From NCBI GenBank assembly GCA_002366615.1, contig DFBL01000054.1, positions 1 through 11,735 of the forward strand: a DNA stretch of 11,735 bases. Reading direction: 5' to 3'. A program made the translations under genes and the position numbers. Of this stretch, positions 1 to 5,965 are shown in pieces (positions within the stretch are counted from its first letter, which is position 1; each line of letters starts with the position of its first letter). The notes below the pieces were generated by a model, which ran no database searches, had not been told where the DNA came from, and saw only the letters and a program-made list of their open reading frames with translations. This DNA comes from Candidatus Dojkabacteria bacterium UBA3081. Its GTDB lineage: Bacteria > Patescibacteriota > Dojkabacteria > SC72.

Positions 1-332
1 ATTATTGATACTATTGAACTTACCAATACAGCACCAGCACTAACATCCTTAGCATATTTAATATTAACCTTGTACTCAGATGATACGGTATCACATATAG
101 CCTCTATTACACTATTAATTGTTTCTGAAATAAATACTAGTGCTATTAGTAAACTAATAGCTATCCAATCCCAATGAGATATTTTTAGAAGAAAACCCGT
201 AATTACGACTACAACACTAGCTCCTATATCTATTCTAAAATTCCTCTCATTTTTTATTATTAACCTTAAACCATTAATAGCATCCTTTAGGCTTTTAGAA
301 AAACGGACATTTTGATAAAAGTGATTCTTCAT
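1..332 (-). CDS. dgkA: Diacylglycerol/undecaprenol kinase DgkA, N-terminal 110 residues (runs off the left edge)
   Basis: Small integral-membrane kinase that phosphorylates diacylglycerol or, in most non-proteobacterial lineages, undecaprenol, recycling lipid carriers at the inner face of the membrane. I translated it by hand from the ATG at 332. The 110 visible residues include ERNFR (29-33), the first membrane segment (about 34-49), a second (about 56-69), the core SETINSVIEA (69-78) and YAKDVSAGAV (93-102). Residues E29, E70, N73, E77, K95 and D96 line up with the E. coli DgkA active-site and metal residues (E28, E69, N72, E76, K94, D95) at a constant offset of one. The third membrane helix is cut by the window edge, so no stop is seen. 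It is divergent from the ABC importer operon across a 129-base gap. Whether the substrate is undecaprenol or diacylglycerol cannot be told from sequence. Confidence 0.93.
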   Translation of the reverse strand, partial: MKNHFYQNVRFSKSLKDAINGLRLIIKNERNFRIDIGASVVVVITGFLLKISHWDWIAISLLIALVFISETINSVIEAICDTVSSEYKVNIKYAKDVSAGAVLVSSIVSI

Positions 333-348
333 AAGTAGTAAATATAAA

Positions 349-354
349 ATTATA
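349..354 (-). promoter_or_regulatory. Probable -10 box of dgkA
   Basis: The minus strand reads TATAAT here, 16 bases upstream of the dgkA ATG at 332. No good -35 hexamer is present 16-18 bases further upstream. If it is used, transcription would begin near 342, leaving a leader of only about 10 bases with no Shine-Dalgarno sequence. Confidence 0.4.
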
Positions 355-421
355 TCTTCACCTAGTTCCCTAATATATCACACTATACACTCAATATACT
401 AACTATCATTTGATGTTTAAT

Positions 422-450
422 TTGACATAAATAGATCTTCAAGGTATATT
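422..450 (+). promoter_or_regulatory. Sigma70-type promoter of the ABC importer operon
   Basis: TTGACA (422-427) and TATATT (445-450) are separated by exactly 17 bases, a near-consensus housekeeping promoter. The expected start point is about 456-458, only about 5 bases before the ATG at 462, so the message would be essentially leaderless. The start region falls inside the inverted repeat at 454-477. Confidence 0.8.
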
Positions 451-453
451 TTA

Positions 454-477
454 TTCTTAGGATGAATGCCCTAAGAA
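454..477. promoter_or_regulatory. Perfect 8-bp inverted repeat over the transcription start and start codon
   Basis: TTCTTAGG (454-461) and CCTAAGAA (470-477) are perfect inverted repeats around an 8-base spacer that contains the ATG (462-464) of the first permease gene. As DNA it is a plausible operator for a dimeric repressor sitting on the start point. As RNA it would form a 5'-end hairpin presenting the start codon in its loop, although the outermost bases may lie upstream of the true 5' end. The sequence shows the repeat; its role is inferred. Confidence 0.55.
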
Positions 478-1313
478 AAGAGAAGAATAAAGAAAGAGAA
501 AAAAGACCTACACGGTCTTTTTTTTTAAATAAAAGTATTAAGAAAATTTTAATATATCTCTTTCTCTTAATTACACTTCTTACCATCTGGCAAATATTAC
601 TAGAGTACTTTGATATCCCAAAACGAATAGCACCAAAACCATCTGATCTTTTTAATTTCATTACTAAAGAATTTTTTATCCCTCATTCCCAAGGCTATCA
701 AAATATTTTAGTAAAATCTCTGTTTAGCTTAAGAGATGCCCTTTTAGGCTTTCTAATTTCACTTATCTTAGGCTCCTTAATTGGTATCGTAATATTCAAA
801 AACACATATATCTACTCAATACTCTTTCCCTTCCTTTTCTTAACACAACTAATTCCAGTACCAGCATTAGCTCCAATAGTTGCAACACTACTGGGGTATG
901 GGTTTTTTACAAAGATATTTCTGATTGTGCTCTTTTGTATCTTTTCAGTAGTAGTAAGTGTAAGAAATACATTAATAAATCTTCCAGAAAACTATACACT
1001 CCTATTACACTCTTACAGCCCTAGTAGGAAAGAGTTCCTTAAATATTTACTACTACCCTCCTTAGTTCCAACTCTTCTTTCAACTATGAAATTACTTTGT
1101 AGTGGAAGTATAGTAGCAAGCATTATCACAGAACTACCTCTTTCTGTAAAAACAGGTATTGGAAAGGATATATATAACTCATTTAACAATCAGATAATAC
1201 CAAGGGTATGGGTAAGTACAATGCTCATATCCATAATCTCCTTACTTTTTTTCATATGTATCTCTAAATTTGAAAAATATATAAACAAAAAATATAGATA
1301 TGGACAATTCTAA
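462..1313 (+). CDS. NMT1/THI5-type ABC importer, inner-membrane permease 1
   Basis: Transmembrane subunit of a binding-protein-dependent importer (BPD_transp_1, SsuC/ThiX/RibX-like), 283 residues. After a very basic N-terminus (residues 1-28) come hydrophobic segments at about 27-47, 92-112, 118-140, 148-167 and 250-270. The cytoplasmic EAA-type loop that contacts the ATPase is recognisable near residues 172-200, ending in LLLPSLVP, but its usual central Gly is replaced (SYSPS). It overlaps the ATPase gene by 14 bases and heads the operon. The ATG at 462 is the only plausible in-frame start: no ATG, GTG or TTG follows before the first membrane helix, and upstream codons fall in the promoter. 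Oddly, codons 13-22 encode an intrinsic-terminator hairpin. The substrate is inferred from neighbours (upp, DUF523) to be a pyrimidine base. Riboflavin or thiamine precursors are alternatives. Confidence 0.85.
   Translation: MNALRKEKNKEREKRPTRSFFLNKSIKKILIYLFLLITLLTIWQILLEYFDIPKRIAPKPSDLFNFITKEFFIPHSQGYQNILVKSLFSLRDALLGFLISLILGSLIGIVIFKNTYIYSILFPFLFLTQLIPVPALAPIVATLLGYGFFTKIFLIVLFCIFSVVVSVRNTLINLPENYTLLLHSYSPSRKEFLKYLLLPSLVPTLLSTMKLLCSGSIVASIITELPLSVKTGIGKDIYNSFNNQIIPRVWVSTMLISIISLLFFICISKFEKYINKKYRYGQF
499..526 (+). terminator. Intrinsic-terminator hairpin inside the start of the permease 1 gene (possible attenuator)
   Basis: AGACC (504-508), loop TACAC, GGTCT (514-518), followed by nine T (518-526). 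Six A (499-504) precede the stem, so it lengthens by A-T pairs and works in both directions. It lies about 45-70 bases downstream of the predicted transcription start and within codons 13-22 of the first gene. It has the textbook form of a terminator, but if fully active it would shut off the whole operon, so attenuation or suppression by translating ribosomes is inferred. Confidence 0.6.
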
Positions 1314-2088
1314 AGCAATTACAGTAGAGAATTTTAATGTGCTGTTTAATGGAGATAGAACTAAACATTTACATGTACTAGAAAATATATCTTTTGATGT
1401 TAAAAACAGCTCTTTTGTATCAATAATTGGACCTTCAGGATGTGGTAAATCAACCCTCTTTAGATTAATCAGCGGTCTTCCAACCAAAGATAGTTGTGAA
1501 ATAGGGGGAAAGATTAGAATATATGGGAGAAAACCTGAAACAGCTTCTAAAAACAGAGATCTTGGTTTAATACTACAAAAGCCCACTTTACTTGAGTGGA
1601 GGACAGTAGCAGAAAATATTGAATTACCCCTTGAGATAATGGGATACCAAAAAGAAAAAAGAGGAAAGATTGTTACTAAGCTATTAAATAGTATGGATCT
1701 TACCCCTTACTCACACTACAGACCAAGTGAACTATCAGGAGGAATGCAACAGAAAGTCTCAATTGGAAGAGCCTTAGCATACAATCCAAAGCTACTACTT
1801 ATGGATGAACCCTTCGCAGCATTGGATGAAGTAAACAGAAGAAGAATGAATAACGAAATTATTAATATTTGGAAAGAGATGAATAAAACAATTCTTTTTG
1901 TTACACATAACATACAAGAGGCTGTATATCTTTCTCAAAAGGTCATAGTACTGAGTAAAAAACCATCGACAGTATACAAAACAGTAGAAATAGATTTGAA
2001 ATACCCAAGAAATGAAGTAGAAGGGTGTAGTAAATATTTTAAATATATAAAGGAAATAAGGGAATATCTAAATGAGGCAAGTAATTAA
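1300..2088 (+). CDS. ABC importer ATP-binding subunit (NMT1/THI5-type family)
   Basis: Cytoplasmic ATPase that powers the importer, 262 residues, the normal length for SsuB/ThiZ-type subunits. All motifs are intact: Walker A GPSGCGKST (44-52), Q-loop Q93, signature LSGGM (145-149), Walker B LLLMDE (165-170), D-loop ALD (174-176) and switch His H203 in VTHN. The segment around 95-102 (PTLLEWRTV) is typical of the nitrate/taurine/pyrimidine-precursor subfamily. Its ATG lies within the last 14 bases of the upstream permease gene and its 3' end overlaps the second permease gene by 17 bases, so translation is probably coupled. I see no Shine-Dalgarno sequence. Confidence 0.93.
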   Translation: MDNSKAITVENFNVLFNGDRTKHLHVLENISFDVKNSSFVSIIGPSGCGKSTLFRLISGLPTKDSCEIGGKIRIYGRKPETASKNRDLGLILQKPTLLEWRTVAENIELPLEIMGYQKEKRGKIVTKLLNSMDLTPYSHYRPSELSGGMQQKVSIGRALAYNPKLLLMDEPFAALDEVNRRRMNNEIINIWKEMNKTILFVTHNIQEAVYLSQKVIVLSKKPSTVYKTVEIDLKYPRNEVEGCSKYFKYIKEIREYLNEASN

Positions 2089-2833
2089 AAAATATAATAA
2101 AACCTTAATATCAATATCCTCCTTAATATTTTTCTTTCTTGCTTGGGAGCTATCTTTAAATATATTTGAAGTATCTAAAACCGTCCTAATTAAACCCTCA
2201 GAAATTCTTAACACATGTATTACTGATTACGATATATTAAGTAAAGAGATGATATACAGTGCAAAAGAAATTTTACCTGGATGGTTAATAGGGAATGCCC
2301 TTGGCTTTTTAGCAGCTCTATCTATTTACAGAAAGGATAGAATAGCAAAGAGATTAGTAAATGTCTCCGTATTAGTTAATTCAATTCCATTAATAACTCT
2401 AGCAGCAGTATTGGGAGGAATAGTTGGTACTAATCAGAATCAGAAGATTCTTTTAGTATCTCTAATTACTTTCTTTCCTACATTCATTACAACCTTAAGT
2501 GAACTTACAAATATTGATGAGGGACACAAAGACCTTCTTCTTTCATATAACTCTTCTGAAAAACAAATTCTTAAAAAAGTTCTACTTCCTAAATCTCTTC
2601 CCTCTATTTTAAATAGTGTTAAGGTAACAGTAACTACAGCAATATTTACAGCAATAACTGCTGAATTTTTCGGAGGATATGGTGGAATAGGGATATTCAT
2701 TCTTTCAAAAAAAGGTTTATACAATCTTAAACTAGTTTGGGCTGGAATATTTTTCATTGCACTATTCGGTTCTCTCTTTTACTCTACTGTACAACTTTTA
2801 CAAAAGAGATTAGTAAGGTGGCAAAAGAGTTAA
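2072..2833 (+). CDS. NMT1/THI5-type ABC importer, inner-membrane permease 2
   Basis: Second BPD_transp_1 permease, 253 residues. The first membrane segment is at about 12-32, with further hydrophobic stretches at about 68-85, 95-118, 125-143, 185-205 and 222-243. The EAA-type ATPase-contact loop lies near residues 146-182 and ends in LLPKSLPSI. As in permease 1, the conserved Gly is replaced (SYNSS). Two different permeases per importer imply a heterodimeric channel, whereas many relatives of this family use one permease as a homodimer. The gene starts inside the end of the ATPase gene and is followed after 31 bases by the binding-protein gene. A purine-rich AGGG about nine bases before the ATG could act as a weak ribosome site. 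Confidence 0.87.
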   Translation: MRQVIKKYNKTLISISSLIFFFLAWELSLNIFEVSKTVLIKPSEILNTCITDYDILSKEMIYSAKEILPGWLIGNALGFLAALSIYRKDRIAKRLVNVSVLVNSIPLITLAAVLGGIVGTNQNQKILLVSLITFFPTFITTLSELTNIDEGHKDLLLSYNSSEKQILKKVLLPKSLPSILNSVKVTVTTAIFTAITAEFFGGYGGIGIFILSKKGLYNLKLVWAGIFFIALFGSLFYSTVQLLQKRLVRWQKS

Positions 2834-2864
2834 AAGAGATATTTAAATTATTATTTATTTTATT

Positions 2865-3923
2865 ATGCAAGAAGAAAAGAATTCTTCACAATCCAAAATG
2901 CCGTGGATACTAGTATTGATAGTTGCGGTAGTTGGAGTATATTTCCTCTACACACAGATTCTTAAGAAAGAATCTGAGAGTACAGAAGAAATGGATAGGG
3001 TAACACTTCAATTGAAGTGGATAGAACAAGCTCAATTTATGGGCTTTCTGGTAGCAAAAGAGTTAGGCTACTATAAGGGTGAAGGTATTGATCTTGAAAT
3101 CCTGCCAGGGGGAGTAGGAATAAATCCTGTAGATGTACTAATTTCAGGGGATGCAGATGTAGCAGTAGCATGGACGGGAAATGTTCTCCCTGCAATTTCT
3201 CAAGGAGAAGATTTGGTAAATATTGGACAGGGTATGCAAAGGTCTGGTATGAGATTAATGGCTCTTAAAGAAAGTGGTATAAAAGAACTTGAAGATATAT
3301 TTGGTAAAAAAATAGGTACTTGGCCAGGAGGTAATGAGTTAGAGCCATATGCTTTCATAGAAATGCAAGGGTTTGATAAAGATAGGGATGTTACACTTGT
3401 AAATCAGAATTTTGATATGAATCAGTTACTTAATAAAGAAATTGATCTTGCATCAGCAATGATTTACAACGAGTACTGGCTCCCCATAGAGGCAGAGTAT
3501 AGTGAGGATGATTTTGTTGTATTTGATATGGAGCAGGAGGGTGCCGGTATGCTACAGGATGCTCTGTTTGTACAAAGAGAATACCTACAAAACAATGAAG
3601 AGCTTTTAGTTAGATTCCTGAGAGCATCTATTAAGGGGTGGGAATATGCTATCGAAAATCCAAAGGAAAGTGTAGATTTAATGGGTCTTGATTTCACTGA
3701 AAATGATGTTACAGCTAAAGATCATCAAATCAGAATGGCACAAGAGACTGCTAAACTGTATATAGCGGATGATGGAGCAACTGAGGGTCTGTTTTACATT
3801 AATACTGACAAATTACAACAAACCATTGATATAGCTACACAATATATTGATGAAGTAGAGGGTATAGATATTGATAAAATATATACTTTAGATATTTGGG
3901 AGAGAGCAATAAGTAATGAATAA
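2865..3923 (+). CDS. NMT1/THI5-like substrate-binding protein with an N-terminal membrane anchor
   Basis: Extracytoplasmic ligand receptor of the importer, 352 residues. Residues 13-32 form one membrane helix after a short charged N-terminus. There is no lipobox and no cysteine anywhere, so it is predicted to be anchored by an uncleaved helix rather than as a lipoprotein. The mature domain starts at VTLQLKW (about 46-52) and shows family hallmarks: QAQFMGFLVAKELGYYKGEG, a GG-containing turn near 83, GDADVAVAWTG, QRSGM and IGTWPGGNE. These are shared by ThiY (formylaminopyrimidine), RibY (riboflavin) and related pyrimidine-binding proteins. Its last codons overlap the upp start by 8 bases, the strongest contextual hint that the ligand is a uracil-like pyrimidine. 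The ligand assignment is inference; the fold assignment is firm. Confidence 0.85.
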   Translation: MQEEKNSSQSKMPWILVLIVAVVGVYFLYTQILKKESESTEEMDRVTLQLKWIEQAQFMGFLVAKELGYYKGEGIDLEILPGGVGINPVDVLISGDADVAVAWTGNVLPAISQGEDLVNIGQGMQRSGMRLMALKESGIKELEDIFGKKIGTWPGGNELEPYAFIEMQGFDKDRDVTLVNQNFDMNQLLNKEIDLASAMIYNEYWLPIEAEYSEDDFVVFDMEQEGAGMLQDALFVQREYLQNNEELLVRFLRASIKGWEYAIENPKESVDLMGLDFTENDVTAKDHQIRMAQETAKLYIADDGATEGLFYINTDKLQQTIDIATQYIDEVEGIDIDKIYTLDIWERAISNE

Positions 3924-4560
3924 CTTTACAATAGTTGATAATCCAATAATACAAGAGATAGGGTTAAGATTACATGATGTAAATACTAAGCCTTACAGAT
4001 ACAGAGAGTACTGCAAACTTCTAGGACATTATATGGCTTTAGATCTAGCTCGAAGAGATATATTACCAACTATCAAAAAGAGTATTACAACACCTTTGGG
4101 AACCCTTGAAGGAAAGGTTATTGATGACAGTAATATAGCTATTATTAATATACTAAGAGCTGGTACAAATATGGCTATGGCAATGGGAGATATATTTCCA
4201 AACTCTCCCATTGCTTTTGTAAGTGCTTGGAGAAGAGAGAAAGATGGAAAGATGATTGCTGATACAGACTACACCAGAGGAATAAAGGACTTAAATGACA
4301 AATTTGTCATAATAACAGATCCCGCCTTGGCAACAGGAGTATCAATACTTGCTTGCATTGAGATATGCAAGGAGTATCTTAATCCAGATAAACTAGTTGT
4401 ATGCTGTCTTCATGCCGCAAAAGAGGGTATAGAAAATATATACAAAGAGTACAAGAATATCCATATATACTCTGTCTTTGGGCCTAATCCTTTAAACGAA
4501 AAGGCATATATAGTTAATGGTCCTGGAGATTGTGGGGATAGGTGCTTTAATACTACCTAA
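3916..4560 (+). CDS. upp: Uracil phosphoribosyltransferase
   Basis: Cytoplasmic salvage enzyme: uracil + PRPP gives UMP + PPi. It has 214 residues against about 209 for the family. Visible motifs are ILRAG (79-83), the PRPP loop VIITDPALATGVS (131-143) and the C-terminal uracil-binding segment YIVNGPGDCGDR (198-209), which matches the family form YIVPGLGDAGDR. The PRPP loop has Val142 where most homologues have Gly (ATGGS), and the middle region (84-128) diverges from the model enzymes, so it is a distant but probably functional Upp. The ATG overlaps the stop region of the binding-protein gene by 8 bases, implying coupled translation. Coupling of importer and Upp would trap imported uracil as UMP. 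PRPP would come from the prs gene at 5962. Confidence 0.9.
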   Translation: MNNFTIVDNPIIQEIGLRLHDVNTKPYRYREYCKLLGHYMALDLARRDILPTIKKSITTPLGTLEGKVIDDSNIAIINILRAGTNMAMAMGDIFPNSPIAFVSAWRREKDGKMIADTDYTRGIKDLNDKFVIITDPALATGVSILACIEICKEYLNPDKLVVCCLHAAKEGIENIYKEYKNIHIYSVFGPNPLNEKAYIVNGPGDCGDRCFNTT

Positions 4561-4566
4561 AAAAAT

Positions 4567-5040
4567 ATGAAAATCTTAATAAGTGCCTGTTTACTTGGTT
4601 TAGATACTAAGTACAATGGGAAGAGTAATAAAAATGAGGTTTTGATAAGATCTCTTAAAGAGAATCATATTGAGTTTTTCCCTCTATGTTCAGAGCAGTT
4701 AGGAGGTCTTACAACCCCAAGAGAGCCCAGTGAGATTGAAAGTGGATATACAGCTAAAGATATCCTTAATGGAAAGGGTAGAGTCCTTACAAAGACTTAC
4801 ACAGATGTTACAAAGCAGTACTTAAGGGGAGTTAAAAATATCTTAAACTTTTGTAAAAAATTTAATATTACTCATGCCATATTACAGGAGCAAAGTCCCT
4901 CATGTGGGTATACCAAGGTATATGATGGTACATTTAGTGATAAGTTAATCCCGGGAGTAGGAATATTAACACAACTCTTAAAAGACAACGATATTAAGAT
5001 AATTGAATTAGAGGATTTTAAAAAAAGTATTTTGAATTAA
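4567..5040 (+). CDS. DUF523 family protein, candidate TudS-like 2-thiouracil desulfidase
   Basis: 157 residues, a normal size for DUF523 (YbbK-like). Conserved blocks are ACLLG (7-11), PLCSEQLGGLTTPR (39-52) and QSPSCG (109-114). They carry Cys8, Cys41 and Cys113, the three cysteines that in the characterised family member TudS bind a [4Fe-4S] cluster and remove sulfur from 2-thiouracil to give uracil. Glu43 and Ser110 sit in the conserved motifs near those cysteines. The gene starts 6 bases after upp and ends the operon, so its product would make uracil for Upp directly. Many DUF523 proteins are uncharacterised and not all need share this activity. The family call is firm; the desulfidase role is inferred from cysteines plus context. 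There is no Shine-Dalgarno sequence. Confidence 0.8.
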   Translation: MKILISACLLGLDTKYNGKSNKNEVLIRSLKENHIEFFPLCSEQLGGLTTPREPSEIESGYTAKDILNGKGRVLTKTYTDVTKQYLRGVKNILNFCKKFNITHAILQEQSPSCGYTKVYDGTFSDKLIPGVGILTQLLKDNDIKIIELEDFKKSILN

Positions 5041-5050
5041 CCATTATTTA

Positions 5051-5863
5051 TTAAAATATCTTAGGAAGAAGAATACCTGTTTTTTCCTTATACTTTACAT
5101 ACTCCTTGTCATTAATATATCTCTTATCATATTTCTTTTCTAAAGTTGGAATACCACTAACAAAAAGTAAAAGAAAAGATATATATATGGGAGATATAAC
5201 AGTAAAAATAGCTAGACCTGTTAGATAGAAAGATCTATAGATAAAAACACCAACCCACATCATAATTTCACCCAGGTAATTAGGATGTCTTGAGTATTTC
5301 CATAACCCTGTTGATATCCACTTATTTTTACTCTCACTCCTATTTTTGAATACAAACTTCTGATAATCAGCAATACCCTCTATTCCTATTCCCAACAAAA
5401 CAATAGAAAGTCCTATGTATGAAATAGTGGTAAATACCATATCATACCTATAAAGAAAAACATATGTAGATGGTAAGAGAATAATGAAAATGGAGATAGC
5501 TTGAAGTAACCAAAATGAAGAAAACTTCTTAACATTACCCCTAATATTATCAAATCTTTTGTCCTTTCCAATCTTTCATATTCTAATAAAAAGATATATA
5601 GCTAATCTGAATCCCCATAAAGAAATTAATATAAATGGGATTGTTTTAGCTAAAGAAAAAGTCTCTGAACCAATAAAATATGAAAAGGCAGATGCTAATA
5701 CAAAGGTTATACCGTAGAAAAGATCTGTAACCTCATCTGTCTTTTTAATTGCCATATATGCAAAGAAAAGGACTTGAATTAAAAATATAAAGGTAAAGAT
5801 GTATAGGAATTCTATTGACCTATGAGGTAAATAACAATTTAAGATATTACAATTATACGACAA
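5051..5863 (-). pseudogene. DUF1295 (steroid 5-alpha-reductase-like) membrane protein, interrupted by one in-frame TGA
   Basis: Reading from the TTG at 5863 to the TAA at 5051 gives 270 codons, a full DUF1295 length, broken only by TGA at 5576-5578 (codon 96). Both sides are in the same frame and both match the family: membrane segments and a KTDEVTDLFYGITFVLAS region before the stop; KDKRFDNIR just after it; then IEGIADYQKF and LWKYSRHPNYLGE (about 187-199), the signature shared with isoprenylcysteine methyltransferases and sterol reductases. No frameshift is needed, so this is a nonsense mutation, a sequencing error, or a read-through/recoded codon. The 129-residue C-terminal part could be made separately from an ATG at 5440. 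The start is uncertain, since the frame stays open upstream to 5909 with no ATG. Family members are multi-pass membrane enzymes of unclear substrate. The gene is convergent with the upp/DUF523 operon (10-base gap) and divergent from prs. Confidence 0.8.
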
Positions 5864-5905
5864 ATTAATTAAATCTGCTGAATAAAGAAAGGATTTTAAT
5901 ACCGC

Positions 5906-5934
5906 TTGTCACACAAGATAGTTCATTATATATT
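5906..5934 (+). promoter_or_regulatory. Sigma70-type promoter of prs
   Basis: TTGTCA (5906-5911), a 17-base spacer and TATATT (5929-5934). The predicted start point is about 5939-5942, giving a leader of about 20 bases. The short leader is U-rich then A-rich and has no Shine-Dalgarno sequence before the prs ATG. Confidence 0.7.
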
Positions 5935-5938
5935 AGTA

Positions 5939-5965
5939 ATGGTAATTTTTTTAAAAGAAATATGA
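5939..5965 (+). other. Possible 8-codon leader ORF coupled to the prs start
   Basis: ATG at 5939 opens a reading frame MVIFLKEI whose TGA stop (5963-5965) overlaps the prs ATG (5962-5964) as ATGA, the classic start-stop coupling arrangement. The ATG coincides with the predicted transcription start, so it is only usable if transcription begins at or before 5939, which would be a short distance from the -10 box. This may be chance. Confidence 0.25.

Noticed and set aside
462..530. UTP-sensing attenuation of the pyrBI type at the importer operon start
   Set aside because: The pyrBI mechanism needs a U-rich pause region before the terminator. Here the stretch before the hairpin is almost pure purine, so a different mechanism would be needed.
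383..661. Minus-strand reading frame of 92 codons opposite the permease start
   Set aside because: It is antisense to a well-supported permease gene, has composition explained by AT-rich membrane-protein shadowing, and matches no family.
5576..5578. Selenocysteine at the TGA
   Set aside because: There is no hairpin of SECIS type directly downstream, and the family is not known to use selenocysteine.
5051..5863. Genome-wide reassignment of UGA to Trp or Gly
   Set aside because: Only one in-frame TGA is seen in the window. Trp is written TGG and Gly with GGN throughout, and the other genes are intact without TGA. A local mutation, error or read-through explains it more simply, although the lack of TGA stops is noted.
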